DNA from: DATBWZ01 sp036514535
GTDB taxonomy: Bacteria > JAMCPX01 > DATBWZ01
DNA: 19,745 bases
Direction: 5' to 3'
NCBI GenBank assembly: GCA_036514535.1
Contig: DATBWZ010000094.1
Location: 1-19,745, forward strand
The notes below the pieces were generated by a model. That model saw only the letters and a list, made by a program, of their open reading frames with translations. It was not told the origin of the DNA and made no database searches. Positions within the stretch are counted from its first letter, which is position 1. Every line of letters starts with the position of its first letter. The position numbers were made by a program, and so were the translations under genes. Below, piece after piece: positions 6,557 through 14,204 of this stretch.

Positions 6557-7813
6557 ATGACTACAAGAATATCCAAAATACTTATTGCACTACCGATAAT
6601 TATCTTCATTGCTTTGATTATTACGGGAGGAACGGTATGCAAAAACAAAGCTCAGGCAGGGAATCCCTATGAAAGCATAGGCCTGTTCACGGAGACGATG
6701 AAGAAGATCCAGGACCTTTACTGGAGAGATGTGGATACAAAGGAATTAATCTACGGGGCAATAAAAGGGATGGTATCTTCTCTGGACAGATATTCCAGTT
6801 TCATGACGCCAGATCAGTATAAGGATATGCAGGCTGATACAAAGGGCAGTTTTGGCGGAATTGGAATAGAGATAACTGTAAAGGACGGTGTTCTTACTGT
6901 TGTCTCTCCTATAGAGGATACTCCTGCTTTCAACGCAGGGATTCTTGCAGAGGACAAAATACTGGAGATTAACGGGGAATCAACGCAACATATGAATGTA
7001 TATGATGCGGTTAAAAAAATCCGCGGGCCCAAAGGTTCAACTGTTATTCTTACGATAATACGCGAGGGCTTCAAATCTCCTAAAAAGTTTACTCTTTCCA
7101 GAGAAACGATAATAGTGAAAAGTGTAAAATATAAATTACTTGAGCCCGGATACGGATATGCGAGAATTACCCAGTTCCAGGAGAGAACGGATACGGATCT
7201 TAAAAAGGTCTTGGATGAGATGATGGGTGCAGGTGCATTAAAAGGACTTATTCTGGATCTCCGGTCAAACCCCGGAGGTCTGCTTGATCAGGCACTTAAG
7301 GTTTCGGATTTGTTTCTCTCTTCAGGTTTGATTGTTTATACGGACGGCAGACTGGAAAACCAAAAACAGCGTTTTGAGGCTAAAAAAGGCGATGATTTTT
7401 CGGATGGTAACATGATTGTTCTGGTGGATGGCGGCTCTGCAAGCGCTTCAGAGATTGTGGCAGGCGCATTAAGGGATAACCAAAGGGCAGTTTTGCTTGG
7501 GACAAAAACATTTGGAAAGGGAACTGTTCAAACCATATACCCAATGCAGGATGGTTCTGCTATCAGGCTTACAACAGCACATTATTATACCCCCGGAGGC
7601 GAATCAATAGAAGAAAAGGGAATTATCCCCGATATTGTGGTCCAATTGGAAAAAACTACTCAAGCAGAAGTCAATGGGGAGCAGAAAAGCAGCTATAAGG
7701 AAGTGGATCTGAAGAATGATATTCAATTGCAGCGCGCCCTTGATTATCTTAAGAGCTGGAATATCTTTTCAACTAAATCAAAAAACGGCAATAAAGTGGA
7801 GGCGCGAAACTGA
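6557..7813 (+). CDS. ctpA: C-terminal processing serine protease, S41 family (CtpA/Prc type)
   Basis: An envelope protease that trims or degrades periplasmic proteins; in several bacteria such enzymes control peptidoglycan hydrolases. It has 418 residues. The N-terminus has a hydrophobic signal or anchor segment (about 8-27); the Cys at 28 lacks a proper lipobox. A PDZ domain covers about 96-185 with the GIGIEI carboxylate-binding loop. The S41 core carries SNPGG (237-241), the nucleophile Ser 296 in GSASASEI, and Lys 321 in TFGKGT, 25 residues later as in Prc. The Ser-Lys dyad is intact. Start ATG 6557 has the best Shine-Dalgarno in the window, AAAGGAGG at about 6544-6551. It closes the ftsEX-envC run, and a link to turnover of division hydrolases is inferred from position only. 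Confidence 0.95.
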   Translation: MTTRISKILIALPIIIFIALIITGGTVCKNKAQAGNPYESIGLFTETMKKIQDLYWRDVDTKELIYGAIKGMVSSLDRYSSFMTPDQYKDMQADTKGSFGGIGIEITVKDGVLTVVSPIEDTPAFNAGILAEDKILEINGESTQHMNVYDAVKKIRGPKGSTVILTIIREGFKSPKKFTLSRETIIVKSVKYKLLEPGYGYARITQFQERTDTDLKKVLDEMMGAGALKGLILDLRSNPGGLLDQALKVSDLFLSSGLIVYTDGRLENQKQRFEAKKGDDFSDGNMIVLVDGGSASASEIVAGALRDNQRAVLLGTKTFGKGTVQTIYPMQDGSAIRLTTAHYYTPGGESIEEKGIIPDIVVQLEKTTQAEVNGEQKSSYKEVDLKNDIQLQRALDYLKSWNIFSTKSKNGNKVEARN

Positions 7814-7987
7814 TTCAGTCTGACTAAGATAGCAACAATAGATAAATTATCTGTAAAAAAATTTCATTTTTAAACATTCTTTTCATTTTGCTACATTTGA
7901 GGGCAAAGCATTGGTGAATTTTTAAGAAAAATAAAAGGATTATTGTATAAATTGTGGTATGTTTTTTGCAATTAAAGATAATTACTT
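7814..7987 (+). promoter_or_regulatory. Intergenic region with weak candidate promoter for the two-CW gene
   Basis: 174 bp, very AT-rich, with no convincing terminator for ctpA. An odd palindrome AGATAAATTATCT lies at 7840-7852; its centre is too short for a strong RNA hairpin, so it is more like a protein-binding site if it means anything. GATAAT at 7977-7982 ends 5 nt before ATG 7988. The best -35 match, TTGTGG at 7952-7957, is poor and 19 bp away. No Shine-Dalgarno precedes the ATG. I see no gene here. Confidence 0.3.
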
Positions 7988-8287
7988 ATGACAAGAAAAA
8001 ACTGTTGGGAAATATTAAAATGCGGGCTTGAGCCCGGGGGGCAGAACGCGGACAAGCGCGGGGTTTGCCCTGCAGCGATTGCCACTGCCCTATCTGGTGT
8101 TAATTCAGGCAGGAACGGCGGAAGGGTTTGCTGGGCGGTTGCTGGCACAATGTGCAACGGCGAGATTCAGCGAAGCTTTGAGGATAAAGAATTTATGTGC
8201 CTTGACTGCGCCGTTTTTAAGAAGATTTTAAAAGACGAGGGGCTGAAGCAAATCCGGCTTTTTCCAAAAATTCAGGAATATGCCTGA
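7988..8287 (+). CDS. Small Cys/Trp-rich protein, two-CW domain type
   Basis: A 99-residue protein with seven cysteines (6, 12, 27, 48, 56, 71, 74). The pattern is NCWE-x4-C, VCPA, VCWAVAGTMC, and C-x2-C. The paired Cys-Trp dipeptides at 6-7 and 48-49 match what I recall as the 'two-CW domain' family of small bacterial proteins, which have no established biochemical role. The Cys spacing suggests binding of a metal or iron-sulfur cluster, but this is inference. There is no signal peptide or membrane segment, so it is probably cytoplasmic. ATG 7988 has no Shine-Dalgarno and follows a -10-like GATAAT by 5 nt. It stands alone on this strand after ctpA and converges on the radical SAM gene, whose stop codon is 14 bp away. 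Another open frame in 8028-8231 is a shadow without this family pattern. Confidence 0.85.
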   Translation: MTRKNCWEILKCGLEPGGQNADKRGVCPAAIATALSGVNSGRNGGRVCWAVAGTMCNGEIQRSFEDKEFMCLDCAVFKKILKDEGLKQIRLFPKIQEYA

Positions 8288-8301
8288 ATTTGAATCGCTG
8301 A

Positions 8302-9708
8302 TCACTGATACATCATCATAAGATAAAGTGCCCGCAATTTTCTTAAAAATTCTGTGGGGGATCTTGTTAACCTCAGGATTTTAACGATATAACTTTTCCG
8401 CAGATAGAATCTTTGAAATGCCGATCTGACAAGTTTTGCAGTTTCCTCTCTGGATAGTGAACCATTAAGATATATATCCTGATATTCCATTGCGGGATCA
8501 AGGGTGAAATTTTTGAAGATATCCTCTGTTTTCCCGTCTCTCAGCGCATCATTGTATAGTTTCGTTCCCGGTTGCAGGGAAAGCGGAAGGAACTGCGCGT
8601 AATCAGGCTCTGTCTTTATGGCGAAATTTATTGTATCCATAATCTCTGCTCTTGTTTCGCCGGGAAATCCTAATATAAAAAACGCAACGGTAATAAATCC
8701 GTATTTTTTTGAAATCTCTATTGCTTTTCGTGCTTCATCAACAGCGAATCCCTTTTGCATCATGCCTAAAACCCTGTCAGTGCCCGCCTCAATTCCGAAC
8801 TGGATCCGACTGCATCCTGCTTCCCGGAGTGCTTCTGCCATTTCCTTATCAAAGGTTTCAACCCTGCCCATAAAACTCCAGGATACACCTATTTTTCTTC
8901 TTACTATCTCCCTGCAAATTTCCAAAACCTTTGTCTTGTCAACATTGAATGTATCATCCACAAGATTAATCATTCGGAACCCCATACCACTGCATTCCTC
9001 CATTTCTACGGCAATGCTTGATGGAGACCTCTGAGTAAAGACTCTCCTCGCAGGTTTGCAGAATGTGCACCCGAAAGGACATCCGCGGCTGGTGAGCAAT
9101 GATGTTGCTGTGCCGGGTTTGTCAACGACTATATAATACCTGTCTTTTGGAACAAGGCTTCTATCGGGAAAGGGCAGTGCGTCGAGGTTTCTGATTATTT
9201 TGTAATTTGTATTGCCGGCAATCTCGCCGTTTTTTTTGTATAGCACCCCATCCATTTCACCGGTCCAGTTTCCTGAATCTATTGCACTGACCACGCGTGT
9301 GAATGATTCTTCCCCCTCTCCTGCAACCACTGCGTCTATAAAATCCATGGAGATGACCTCTCTTGGGTAAATGGAACAATGCGGGCCTCCGAATACCACA
9401 TGGATATTCCTGTTGAACGATTTGGCTATCCGAGCAAGTCTGTAAGCGCGGTGCAGGGTCGGTGTGAATGCAGAAATTCCTACCACCTGTGGATTTAACC
9501 TTGAGATTTTTTCCCTGAAAGCATCCTCAGTATTTTTATAAAGCTGTCCGTCAAAGACAGCAATGTCCGTGTATCCGTGTTTTTTCAGCATAGAGGCTAA
9601 ATAAAGCACACCGAGTGGCGGATATGATCCCTTGCCTTCGGTTATTAGTTTAGGCAGGTAGAGCCTTGGATTATTTTTGTATGTTGGCAGCGCAAGAAGA
9701 ATTTTCAT
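8302..9708 (-). CDS. Radical SAM protein with N-terminal B12-binding-like domain
   Basis: A cytoplasmic iron-sulfur enzyme of 468 residues with an unknown substrate. The N-terminal Rossmann-like domain (about 1-150) has PPLGVLYLASML (30-41), VVGISAFT (75-82) and VVFGGPH (104-110), typical of cobalamin-binding domains in the BchE/class B methylase group. The canonical DxHxxG is not seen (DGQLYKN instead), so cobalamin binding may be base-off without the His or may be lost. The radical SAM core has C-x3-C-x2-C at Cys 210, 214 and 217 (RGCPFGCTFC), then LVDDTF and FGIEAG. The C-terminal part (about 385-468) is helical and basic and ends in a Met run. It is the only minus-strand gene here and is divergent from the amidase. 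Class members act on lipids, hopanoids, tetrapyrroles or natural products; none can be chosen. Confidence 0.93.
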   Translation of the reverse strand: MKILLALPTYKNNPRLYLPKLITEGKGSYPPLGVLYLASMLKKHGYTDIAVFDGQLYKNTEDAFREKISRLNPQVVGISAFTPTLHRAYRLARIAKSFNRNIHVVFGGPHCSIYPREVISMDFIDAVVAGEGEESFTRVVSAIDSGNWTGEMDGVLYKKNGEIAGNTNYKIIRNLDALPFPDRSLVPKDRYYIVVDKPGTATSLLTSRGCPFGCTFCKPARRVFTQRSPSSIAVEMEECSGMGFRMINLVDDTFNVDKTKVLEICREIVRRKIGVSWSFMGRVETFDKEMAEALREAGCSRIQFGIEAGTDRVLGMMQKGFAVDEARKAIEISKKYGFITVAFFILGFPGETRAEIMDTINFAIKTEPDYAQFLPLSLQPGTKLYNDALRDGKTEDIFKNFTLDPAMEYQDIYLNGSLSREETAKLVRSAFQRFYLRKSYIVKILRLTRSPTEFLRKLRALYLMMMYQ

Positions 9709-9714
9709 AAGATG

Positions 9715-9743
9715 ATTTTAACACAGTATGGAAATTTTATGAA
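9715..9743 (-). promoter_or_regulatory. Candidate promoter of the radical SAM gene, possibly leaderless
   Basis: Reading the minus strand, TTCATA (9743-9738; 4 of 6 consensus bases) and TAAAAT (9720-9715; 5 of 6) are exactly 17 bp apart. The -10 box ends 6 nt before the ATG at 9708, so the mRNA would begin at about the start codon. No Shine-Dalgarno lies in those 6 nt or the -10 region. A 6-bp inverted repeat (ACACAG 9721-9726, CTGTGT 9751-9756) brackets the -35 region; it may be chance. Confidence 0.5.
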
Positions 9744-9783
9744 GACTCCGCTGTGTAATCTTTATAATTTAACCTGCCATTTC

Positions 9784-9817
9784 ATAAATATAATTTGGTA
9801 TTATCCCTTATATTTAT
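9784..9817. repeat. Perfect 10-bp AT-rich inverted repeat beside the amidase -35 box
   Basis: ATAAATATAA at 9784-9793 and TTATATTTAT at 9808-9817 are exact reverse complements with a 14-nt spacer. The right arm ends 2 bp before the TTGACA of the amidase promoter. Its place suggests an operator or an UP-element-like region rather than a terminator: it is all A/T, has no following T-run in the right context, and the two flanking genes diverge. AT-rich DNA raises the chance of accidental palindromes. Confidence 0.45.
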
Positions 9818-9819
9818 AG

Positions 9820-9848
9820 TTGACATAAGTTGGGGGTTGCGGGATAAT
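9820..9848 (+). promoter_or_regulatory. Strong promoter of the amidase-glnD operon, probably leaderless
   Basis: TTGACA (9820-9825, perfect) and GATAAT (9843-9848, 5 of 6) are exactly 17 bp apart. The -10 box ends 7 nt before GTG 9856, putting the predicted transcription start at or within 1-2 nt of the start codon. The sequence between, AGATGCA, has no Shine-Dalgarno; the upstream ATG at 9851 is out of frame and reaches a stop after two codons. Confidence 0.75.
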
Positions 9849-9855
9849 AGATGCA

Positions 9856-11541
9856 GTGAGAAAAAATATTATCCTTTTTTTGCCCCTTTTAATCCTTTCG
9901 TTGGGAAATTCAGCTTATGCAAAAGACAAGGGTGATGTCTATTATGAAAGGGTGAAAACGGAATATCTGGAATTTTTCCGCTCCGGAACAAAGCAAAAAA
10001 GTTCATCTGAATGGGATAAGATTATCAATGAATTTCAGACCGTTGCGAATGCTTATCCAGGCAGTGGCAAAGCGCCGGATGCCCTTTACATGACTGGCGA
10101 ACTGAGCCTTGAAGCTTATAAGCGGTTTAATAAGGACAGGTTTCTTGAAAAAGCGATTCTTGCATATTCAAAATTATCAAGAGAGTACAGCAAGAGCAGC
10201 CTTGCAGATGATGCCCAGTTAAGGGTTGCGGATATCATGAGGTTATACAGAAAGGATTATAAACGCTCAGTAATAGAATACAAGCGGTTGATTGATAAAT
10301 TTCCAAAAGGGGATCAGCTAACTAAGGCAAAATTTTGGCTTGATAAGTTAATCCGGACTGCGGGTGTCTTCAAACCCGCAGAACAGAAACCACCGAATGT
10401 TTCTGTTACCGGTATAGAAACCTGGTCAGGCGAGAATTACACAAGGGTTTCGATCACTCTTTCAGGAAATGCTGAATTTGATCACTCTATCCTGCAGGAG
10501 GATGAGGGATCTGGCCGGCCCAAGAGAATAATGGTTAATATCAAAAATGCCGTAATTAAGCCCGACCTAAAAGAGCCTATCCCGATAAAGGATGACCTTC
10601 TTCAGCAGATTCGATCGGGTCAATTTTCTTCTGACGCGGTCAGGATTGTGATGGACCTCAGGTCTATCGGAGAATACAATCTCTTTTATTTTGATTCCCC
10701 CTTCAGAATAATTGTGGATATATTCAGTGAAGGGAAACAAGTTTCCGATGTACTTGATAACATTCTGCGGGAATCTGATAGTGTCGCTGTTAAAAATGCT
10801 ACCGAAGAAACAAAGCAAGGTGTTTCCTCCCTGGTTTTAGCAAAGCCAATGCCTCATATCTTTATTGACCCTGGACACGGAGGAGAGGATCCGGGAGCGT
10901 TAAGCTACAGCAGAAAAATAATGGAGAAGGATGTTGTTCTTGGTATTGCGAAGGAATTGAGGAAAATACTTGAAAGTAAAGGCTACAGGGTAAGCCTTAG
11001 CAGGGAAAACGATGTTTTTATCCCGCTTCCTCAAAGGACCGCAATGGCAAATAAGGCTGACACAGATTTTTTCGTATCCATCCATGCTAATGCGAGCAGA
11101 AAGAGAAGCGCTGTCGGTATGGAGACATATTTCTTTGACCTTTCAAGCGACAAGGATGTGCTTAAACTTGCCGCAATGGAAAATGGCGTGTCCATAGACA
11201 AGCTGGATACTCTTCAGTTCATACTTACGGATATGGAACGGACTCCTATAAGGAATCAATCTTCAATGCTTGCTTCCTCAATCCAGAATGGGTTGTGGGG
11301 AGTGATTAACAGTCACGGTGTGAATACAAAAAACCTTGGAACAAAGCATGGTCCGTTTTATGTCCTGAAGGGTGCAAGAATGCCCAGCGTGCTTGTTGAA
11401 ACAGCGTTTATAACAAATCCTAAGGAAGAGAGGCTGCTATCTTCCGATGGTTATAGAAAGCGGCTGGCTGAGGGTATTTCCCAGGGTATAGAAAAATATA
11501 TAAAAACAATAGATCTAAACCCGGTTGCATTTTTGCCATAA
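9856..11541 (+). CDS. amiC: N-acetylmuramoyl-L-alanine amidase with TPR-like, AMIN and Amidase_3 domains
   Basis: A periplasmic zinc amidase that cuts the bond between N-acetylmuramic acid and the stem peptide, for splitting septal peptidoglycan. It has 561 residues: a signal peptide (1-22, ending AYA), a helical TPR-like region similar to BamD/YbgF-type repeats (about 25-168), an AMIN targeting domain (about 181-292), a linker, and Amidase_3 (about 333-553). Zinc ligands His 341 (DPGHGG), Glu 357 and His 410 (SIHANA), and catalytic Glu 515 (VETAF), are all present. A long insert (about 428-480) lies where the E. coli amidases carry the regulatory segment opened by EnvC. The start GTG 9856 is set by the signal peptide and by the promoter immediately upstream. 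The AMIN domain suggests septal or peptidoglycan targeting. The EnvC-like gene lies about 3.3 kb upstream. Confidence 0.94.
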   Translation: MRKNIILFLPLLILSLGNSAYAKDKGDVYYERVKTEYLEFFRSGTKQKSSSEWDKIINEFQTVANAYPGSGKAPDALYMTGELSLEAYKRFNKDRFLEKAILAYSKLSREYSKSSLADDAQLRVADIMRLYRKDYKRSVIEYKRLIDKFPKGDQLTKAKFWLDKLIRTAGVFKPAEQKPPNVSVTGIETWSGENYTRVSITLSGNAEFDHSILQEDEGSGRPKRIMVNIKNAVIKPDLKEPIPIKDDLLQQIRSGQFSSDAVRIVMDLRSIGEYNLFYFDSPFRIIVDIFSEGKQVSDVLDNILRESDSVAVKNATEETKQGVSSLVLAKPMPHIFIDPGHGGEDPGALSYSRKIMEKDVVLGIAKELRKILESKGYRVSLSRENDVFIPLPQRTAMANKADTDFFVSIHANASRKRSAVGMETYFFDLSSDKDVLKLAAMENGVSIDKLDTLQFILTDMERTPIRNQSSMLASSIQNGLWGVINSHGVNTKNLGTKHGPFYVLKGARMPSVLVETAFITNPKEERLLSSDGYRKRLAEGISQGIEKYIKTIDLNPVAFLP

Positions 11542-11543
11542 AC

Positions 11544-14204
11544 ATGGATACCATTAATAAATTACTTGCAAGCGGCTCATCAAACTTGGAACTGAGTGTT
11601 GATTCAATCAAGGAGTACATCCTTCATGTAAAGGAAACCTTAGCCAGGCATAACGTCTCCGGCGGCAGCAGCAGTGAACTGGTCCGTATACATTCAGACA
11701 TGATGGATTCTCTTTTGAGAGAACTCTTCAAAAAAAACATTGTCGGACCCCTTGATTCAGGCGCTGAAACTGTCGCTCTTGTCGGAGTTGGAGGGTATGG
11801 CAGACGGGAATTAAACCCTGCGTCAGATATTGATATATTGTTCCTTCAGGACCGGGGGGCAATGGCGCTTGCAGAGAATGTAATAATGAAGATGATCTAT
11901 CCTCTCTGGGATGCGGGGGTGGATTTATCATACAGTGTAAGGGATGCGGAGGAATGCCTCGCGTTGATTTCTACCAATGATGCTGTGATGACATCACTAT
12001 TGGATGCGAGGTTGATTGCTGGAAATCCGGAGATTTTTAAAAAATTTGAAAAAACAACGATGCTTGTCTATAGCCGGGAGTTTGATTCCATACTTGCCAG
12101 GATTCTTAAAACAGTTGCCCAGCGTAAGATGCGGTCACAGAAACCGTATCATTTTCTTGAACCGAGGGTTAAGGACAGCGAAGGCGGACTGCGGGATTTT
12201 CATACTATACGGTGGTGTATGACTCTGAAATTCGGAACCAGTGTTCTTTCTGATCTCCTCAATCTTAACCTGCTTGACAAGAGTTCCTACCATAAATTAA
12301 TGATGTCCGTTGAATTTCTGTGGCGTGTCCGCAATGAACTCCATTTTTATTATAAAAGAAAACAGGATGAGATGAGTTTTGAAGATCAGAAAAGAATATC
12401 CTCCGCTTTTGGTTTTTCGGATACGCATAAGGAACTGGGGGTTGAGAAATTCATGAAAACATTCTTTATACATTCGGGGCATATACATGAAGCGCTTGAA
12501 GAGGTTCTTGACAAGATTGCTCCTGGCCGTTTGTTTAAAGAAAAATCAATACTTACAGGCCCGATACAAATAGATCCGCCATTTATATCCGACGGATACA
12601 ATATTACAATTAATAAAAAGTCCCTGCTCAGGTCAAACCGGAATATATTAAAACTGTTCCTCGTGATAGCCAAAACCGGATTGCCTATTGATAACATTAT
12701 CAAAATGCATTTAAAGAAAATGTTGCGCATTTTGAATAAGAATTCGATCGCCAGACATGATAATTTGAATATTTTTAATTCAATTTTCGAACAGAAATAT
12801 GTATATGAAGCAATGCTTGCTATGTTTAAAAGCGGCATGCTCTTCAAAATCTTCCCGGAATTTAAAAAGGTGTATTTCAAGGTCCAGTATGATATCTATC
12901 ATGTTTATACAGTGGATATTCATTCCCTTCTTCTCATCAGGGAATTGGATAGATTGAAACGCAAGGAATACAATAGCGAATTTCAGTTGCTGAACCAGCT
13001 CATGGAAGATGTTGCGGATATGCCCCTGCTGTACCTGGTGGGATTATTTCACGATATCGGAAAAGGCTACGGTAAGGGGCACTCAAAGAGGGGAGCAAGG
13101 GTAATAGAAAGGATTCTGATGCGGGCGGGTTTTAAGGAAGATAGGCGCAAGAGGGCGTCAAATCTTGTCCTGAATCATCTATTGATGTCAACAATAGCTC
13201 AAAGAAGGGACCTCAACGACCTTAAACAGGTAATAGATTTTGCTAAAATAATTGGCGACAGGGAAAACCTCAAGATCATTTACCTGCTTACTTTTGCCGA
13301 TCTCAGATCCGTGGGTCCGGATGTATGGAATTACTGGAAAGCAGCACTGCTTCAGGAACTCTATCTGAAGGCCGAAGAGGTTCTTGAAAAGGGAGAGTTC
13401 AGTTCCTCTGTTTTGGAAGACGCAGTTATGCGAATTCAGGAAATGGTCAGGGCTGCTCTTCTGAAGAAATACAGCCGGGAGGAATGCGATAATTTTATAG
13501 AGATCTTTCCTATAAAATATTTTCTGGTCAATTCGGTAGATGATATAGTCAGGCATTTCAGCGTCCTGAAGGAATCAAGAGATGAAACTTTTATGCTTCA
13601 GAAGGAAGATTTTGAAGATAAAAAGTTTAGCAGAATAATTTTTTCAGCCAAGGATTCGCCGGGTCTTTTTTCCAAGGTTACAGGGGTTCTGTCATCCAAT
13701 GGAATCAATATCCTGAACGCCCAGATAAATACCCTCAGGAACGGCAGGGTTCTTGATGTTTATCATGTGAACGAGATCACCGGCGAGGCTGTTACCGACA
13801 GATCGCGATGGGAGAGGACGCTGAAGGATTTTGATGATATCCTGAACTCCAGGACTGATATAAAAGATCTTGTCGCATCGCGTATCCGCTCGTCTATTCT
13901 TAAAAACAAAATTGTATCAAGGCTTCCGGCAAGAATTATCGTTGATAATGGGGTATCCGACCTCTACACTGTTATTGAAGTTTATTCAAATGACAGGCCT
14001 GGATTACTCTATACGATCACAAGCACTCTTTCGTCACTATCACTGAATATATGTACGGCAAAGATTTCAACGAAGGTGGATCAGGTCGCCGATGTTTTTT
14101 ATGTGAGCGACCTTGGCGGAATGAAAATACTTGGAGAAGGCAGACTGAAAAAAATTAAGGAGGCATTGTCTGTCGCACTGAGGCAAGGGAATGGAAATGA
14201 GTGA
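11544..14204 (+). CDS. glnD: Bifunctional PII uridylyltransferase/uridylyl-removing enzyme
   Basis: The cytoplasmic nitrogen sensor that adds UMP to PII at low glutamine and removes it at high glutamine. At 886 residues it has the full family length. The nucleotidyltransferase domain carries GGYGRRELNPASDIDILF (about 83-100; metal-binding Asp 95 and Asp 97). The central helical region is followed by an HD hydrolase domain with LFHDIGKG near residue 503, and two ACT domains for glutamine binding at about 690-770 and 808-880 (SPGLFSKV and RPGLLYTI). All four modules are visible, so both activities are likely retained. The ATG lies 2 bp after the amidase stop without a Shine-Dalgarno, so translation is probably coupled. 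The link to a cell-wall amidase may only reflect operon order. No PII gene (glnB) is in the window. Confidence 0.96.
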   Translation: MDTINKLLASGSSNLELSVDSIKEYILHVKETLARHNVSGGSSSELVRIHSDMMDSLLRELFKKNIVGPLDSGAETVALVGVGGYGRRELNPASDIDILFLQDRGAMALAENVIMKMIYPLWDAGVDLSYSVRDAEECLALISTNDAVMTSLLDARLIAGNPEIFKKFEKTTMLVYSREFDSILARILKTVAQRKMRSQKPYHFLEPRVKDSEGGLRDFHTIRWCMTLKFGTSVLSDLLNLNLLDKSSYHKLMMSVEFLWRVRNELHFYYKRKQDEMSFEDQKRISSAFGFSDTHKELGVEKFMKTFFIHSGHIHEALEEVLDKIAPGRLFKEKSILTGPIQIDPPFISDGYNITINKKSLLRSNRNILKLFLVIAKTGLPIDNIIKMHLKKMLRILNKNSIARHDNLNIFNSIFEQKYVYEAMLAMFKSGMLFKIFPEFKKVYFKVQYDIYHVYTVDIHSLLLIRELDRLKRKEYNSEFQLLNQLMEDVADMPLLYLVGLFHDIGKGYGKGHSKRGARVIERILMRAGFKEDRRKRASNLVLNHLLMSTIAQRRDLNDLKQVIDFAKIIGDRENLKIIYLLTFADLRSVGPDVWNYWKAALLQELYLKAEEVLEKGEFSSSVLEDAVMRIQEMVRAALLKKYSREECDNFIEIFPIKYFLVNSVDDIVRHFSVLKESRDETFMLQKEDFEDKKFSRIIFSAKDSPGLFSKVTGVLSSNGINILNAQINTLRNGRVLDVYHVNEITGEAVTDRSRWERTLKDFDDILNSRTDIKDLVASRIRSSILKNKIVSRLPARIIVDNGVSDLYTVIEVYSNDRPGLLYTITSTLSSLSLNICTAKISTKVDQVADVFYVSDLGGMKILGEGRLKKIKEALSVALRQGNGNE

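Noticed and set aside
7840..7852. AGATAAATTATCT palindrome as a terminator for ctpA
   Set aside because: Arms of 6 bp around a single base cannot form a stable hairpin, and the stem is almost all A/T; a chance palindrome in AT-rich DNA or a weak protein site is more likely.
9721..9756. ACACAG...CTGTGT inverted repeat as an operator of the radical SAM promoter
   Set aside because: Only 6 bp matches with a 24-nt spacer and no extension; too likely by chance to be called as a separate feature.
12386..12880. Minus-strand open frame of 164 codons opposite glnD
   Set aside because: It lies wholly within the conserved GlnD frame, is low-complexity in Ser/Phe/Ile, and has no promoter or family motif.
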